A stretch of DNA of 8,599 nucleotides, taken from NCBI GenBank assembly GCA_030681635.1, contig JAUXRT010000077.1, positions 1 to 8,599 on the forward strand. Reading direction: 5' to 3'. The stretch comes from Reyranella sp. (GTDB lineage: Bacteria; Pseudomonadota; Alphaproteobacteria; Reyranellales; Reyranellaceae). This document shows, one piece after another, positions 6,345 to 8,599 of the stretch (positions within the stretch are counted from its first letter, which is position 1; every line of letters starts with the position of its first letter). The notes beneath the pieces were generated by a model. It did no database searches, was not told the origin of the DNA, and saw only the letters and a program-made list of their open reading frames with translations. Position numbers and translations under genes: made by a program.

Positions 6345-6681
6345 GGCTTTTTCCTTTCACAGGTTTGGGTGCGGTGCGCTTGAGGAAGTCATCCAGCCTG
6401 TCGAGCTGACCCTCCCAGAATTTCCGATAGAGCTCGATCCAGTCGGCGGCGGCGCGAAGGCCCTCGCCGCGCAATTCGCAGCGCCGCCACTGCGCCTCGG
6501 TGTGGCGCTCGATTAGGCCGGCCTCGGTCAGCACCTTGAGGTGCCGTGACACCGCCGGCAGCGACATGTCGAACGGCTCGGCGAGATCGCCCACCGTGGC
6601 AGCACCGGTGGCCAGGCGTGCCAGGATGGCGCGGCGGGTGGGGTCGGCCAGGGCCGAGAAGGTTTGGGAGAGGTGATCCAT
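6325..6681 (-). CDS. ArsR-family winged-helix transcriptional regulator
   Basis: A 118-residue DNA-binding protein. The N-terminus SQTFSALADPTRRAILARL (5-23) is the family signature, and the recognition-helix region is MSLPAVSRHLKVLTEAGLIE (39-58), followed by a wing (RHTEAQWRRCEL, 59-70). The C-terminal helix WIELYRKFWEGQLDRLDDFL (81-100) is typical of the ArsR subgroup found next to SRPBCC genes. There is no ELCVC-type metal site and only one cysteine (Cys68), so metal sensing is unlikely. A basic tail, KPVKGKSRARRKP (106-118), overlaps the next gene. The ATG at 6681 has no Shine-Dalgarno sequence; the inverted repeat touches the start codon, suggesting a leaderless mRNA and autorepression. 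It heads the six-gene operon and is divergent from the thioesterase gene. Confidence 0.94.
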   Translation of the reverse strand: MDHLSQTFSALADPTRRAILARLATGAATVGDLAEPFDMSLPAVSRHLKVLTEAGLIERHTEAQWRRCELRGEGLRAAADWIELYRKFWEGQLDRLDDFLKRTAPKPVKGKSRARRKP

Positions 6682-6702
6682 ATTTAACTAATATGTTAAA
6701 TA
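6681..6702. promoter_or_regulatory. AT-rich inverted repeat, putative ArsR operator
   Basis: Arms TATTTAAC (6681-6688) and GTTAAATA (6695-6702) are perfect reverse complements around the 6-nt spacer TAATAT. The repeat stands out as an AT island in GC-rich DNA and begins at the first base of the regulator's ATG. ArsR regulators of SRPBCC-linked operons commonly bind AT-rich TTTAAC-type repeats (family knowledge), so autoregulation is likely. It covers the predicted -10 box. Confidence 0.75.
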
Positions 6703-6718
6703 CGGACCCTGCCGTCAA
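6690..6718 (-). promoter_or_regulatory. Promoter of the ArsR-led operon, likely leaderless
   Basis: On the minus strand, TTGACG (6713-6718) and CATATT (6690-6695) are 17 bp apart, matching the -35 and -10 consensus at five and four of six bases. The -10 ends 8 nt before the A of the ATG at 6681, so transcription would start at or within a few bases of the start codon. This fits the absence of a ribosome site. The operator overlaps the -10 and the predicted transcription start. Confidence 0.55.
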
Positions 6719-6743
6719 GCCCCTCCCTGCGATGTCATCGCGA

Positions 6744-6772
6744 TTGCGGGATATCGACGCGAAACCTATGAA
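6744..6772 (+). promoter_or_regulatory. Candidate promoter of the thioesterase-ABM pair
   Basis: TTGCGG (6744-6749) and TATGAA (6767-6772) have exact 17-bp spacing and would give a leader of about 28 nt. The -35 matches three of six bases and the -10 four. This is modest support. The rest of the 125-bp divergent gap shows no other clear site besides the ArsR operator and promoter. Confidence 0.3.
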
Positions 6773-6806
6773 GGCGCCCCCGCCGGATTGGTACGGAGTA
6801 GAGTGA

Positions 6807-7580
6807 ATGGAAGCGATTTACCGCGTCGATGGCGTCACCGCCGAGACCAGCGCCTTCGCAGGCGGTCCCTGGGATCCCGGGCTGCAGCATGGGGCCGCCC
6901 CGTCCTCGCTGATCTGCTGGGCAGTCGAGCAGTTGCCGTCACCCGTGCCGATGCGCGTGGCCCGGATCACCGTCGACCTGATGCGGCCGGTGCCGGTGGC
7001 GCCGCTCACCGTCGCGACCGAAGTGCTGCGCGAGGGCCGCAAGATCCAGCTCATCTCCGTGCGCCTGCTGGCCGGGACCACCGAAGTGGTGCGGGCAACG
7101 GCGCTCCGCATCCGTATCGATCGGCGGGAAATGCCGGCGATCGCCAAGGGGCCGGCGGTCGAGCTGCCGCTTCCCGAGCTCTGCAGCGCCCCCGACTTCT
7201 TCGCCACCGAAACGCCGTTCCTCAAGGGACTCGAGATGCGTGTCGCCAAGGGCGGCTTCCGCATCCCGGGGCCGGCCGCCGTCTGGTATCGCGCAACCCG
7301 GCCGCTCGTCGCCGGGGCTGCGATCTCGCCCCTGATGCGCGCCATCATCGCCGCCGACTTCTGCAACGGCACGTCGTCGGTGTTCGACATGAGCGACTGG
7401 ACCTTCATCAACGCCGACCTCAGCGTCAGCTTCGGCCGCGAGCCGGTCGGCGACTGGATCCTGCTCGACGCCGAGACCTGGGTCGGCCCCGACTCGGTCG
7501 GCATCGCCGCGGCGCGCCTGGCCGACACCAAGGGCTATTTTGGCCGCGCCGTGCAGAGCGTCATCTACGAGAAACGCTGA
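6807..7580 (+). CDS. Acyl-CoA thioesterase family protein (TesB-like double hotdog)
   Basis: A 257-residue protein of the thioesterase superfamily with two hotdog halves. The N-terminal half has WDPGLQHGAAPSSLICWAVE (22-41), then VARITVDLMRPVPVAPLTVA (51-70), the typical substrate-side strands, and EVLREGRKIQLISVRLL. The C-terminal half has ADFCNGTSSVFD (183-194) with Asp184, INADLSVSFGREPVGDWILL (201-220), and a final GYFGRAVQSV. By family it hydrolyses acyl-CoA to free acid and CoA in the cytosol; chain-length preference is not visible. The length fits compact TesB-like proteins. The ATG has CGGAG (6794-6798) 8 nt upstream. It precedes the ABM gene by 11 nt, so the two are probably co-transcribed. 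It is divergent from the ArsR operon, with 125 bp between start codons. Confidence 0.85.
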   Translation: MEAIYRVDGVTAETSAFAGGPWDPGLQHGAAPSSLICWAVEQLPSPVPMRVARITVDLMRPVPVAPLTVATEVLREGRKIQLISVRLLAGTTEVVRATALRIRIDRREMPAIAKGPAVELPLPELCSAPDFFATETPFLKGLEMRVAKGGFRIPGPAAVWYRATRPLVAGAAISPLMRAIIAADFCNGTSSVFDMSDWTFINADLSVSFGREPVGDWILLDAETWVGPDSVGIAAARLADTKGYFGRAVQSVIYEKR

Positions 7581-7591
7581 GGGAGGTTTTC

Positions 7592-7903
7592 ATGCTGATC
7601 GTTCTCGCAGATGCCCGCTTCGATCCGGCGCAGGCCGAGCAGGTTCGCGCCGTCGCGCGGCCGATGATCGAGGCGTCGCGCGCCGAGCCCGGCTGCGCCG
7701 GCTACGACTATGCCTTCGACCTGCTCGAACCCGACCTGATGCGGGTGCGCGAATGGTGGAAGGACGAGCAGGCGCTAAAAGATCATTTCGCCACGCCGCA
7801 CATGGTTGCGTTCCTGAAGGCGCTACGCGACCTCAGGCCCAAGTCGGTGACGATCAAGTGCTACGAACTCGGCCCGGAACGAAAGATGCCGAACGCGGCC
7901 TAG
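7592..7903 (+). CDS. Antibiotic biosynthesis monooxygenase (ABM) family protein
   Basis: A 103-residue ferredoxin-like alpha/beta barrel protein of the ABM/quinol monooxygenase (YgiN-like) family. Visible features are the first strand MLIVLADARFDP, helix QAEQVRAVARPMIEASRAEPGCAGYDYAFD (15-43), RVREWWKDEQALKDHFATPH (51-70) with Trp55/Trp56 and His70, and helix MVAFLKALRDL (71-81). EWWKDEQALKDHFATPHM matches the family's E.W.s..al..H..s.H pattern. Members oxidise quinols or small aromatics, or may act as dimeric binding proteins; no substrate is readable here. The ATG has GGAGG (7582-7586) 5 nt upstream and lies 11 nt after the thioesterase stop. Its TAG (7901-7903) is followed at once by the stop codon of cysS on the other strand. 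Confidence 0.88.
   Translation: MLIVLADARFDPAQAEQVRAVARPMIEASRAEPGCAGYDYAFDLLEPDLMRVREWWKDEQALKDHFATPHMVAFLKALRDLRPKSVTIKCYELGPERKMPNAA

Positions 7904-8599
<696 letters not shown>

Noticed and set aside
3694..6681. Operon as an arsenic or metal resistance system because of the ArsR regulator
   Set aside because: The regulator lacks the cysteine metal-binding motif and there is no arsenate reductase, efflux pump or methyltransferase nearby.
6788..7903. Open frame of 371 codons joining the thioesterase region to the ABM protein
   Set aside because: Only the last 103 codons are real protein; the upstream part is an Arg-rich out-of-frame reading of the thioesterase, and the ABM gene has its own GGAGG and ATG.

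Overview
The window is GC-rich, densely coded bacterial chromosome. Gene content and codon style point to an alphaproteobacterium: a crotonyl-CoA carboxylase/reductase of the ethylmalonyl-CoA pathway, an AIHAGG-type CysRS zinc loop, and GC-ending codons. Reyranella- or Rhizobiales-like is a guess from general family knowledge, not a measured placement. I see no transposon, phage, CRISPR or RNA gene.

Layout, left to right. (1) Positions 1-667, minus: the N-terminal half of crotonyl-CoA carboxylase/reductase, cut by the window edge. (2) 668-881: a divergent intergenic region with a perfect 18-bp palindrome (833-850) just upstream of the next operon, probably a repressor operator. (3) 882-2952, plus: a two-gene operon of a luciferase-like flavin-dependent monooxygenase and an alpha/beta hydrolase, 4 bp apart. 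(4) 3047-3649, plus: an exported protein of unknown function with two copies of a beta-rich repeat. (5) 3661-3692: a strong hairpin between convergent genes. (6) 3694-6681, minus: a compact six-gene operon read as ArsR-type regulator, SRPBCC/AHSA1 protein, DUF899 thioredoxin-like protein, glutathione S-transferase, second SRPBCC/AHSA1 protein, DUF427 protein. Its promoter region holds an AT-rich inverted repeat touching the regulator's start codon, and the first mRNA looks leaderless. (7) 6807-7903, plus: a TesB-like acyl-CoA thioesterase and a small antibiotic-biosynthesis-monooxygenase (ABM) protein. (8) 7904-8599, minus: the C-terminal half of cysteinyl-tRNA synthetase, whose stop codon directly abuts that of the ABM gene.

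How they may work together: Ccr, the LLM monooxygenase with its hydrolase, and the thioesterase all suit acyl-CoA or small-molecule carbon metabolism. The ArsR operon looks like a self-regulated small-molecule or stress-response cassette: the regulator has no metal-binding cysteine motif, and its partners are two small-ligand-binding folds, a thiol-type fold and a GST. No substrate can be named from the sequence. The most distinctive features are this operon with its repeated SRPBCC-plus-DUF module and the two palindromic operators.
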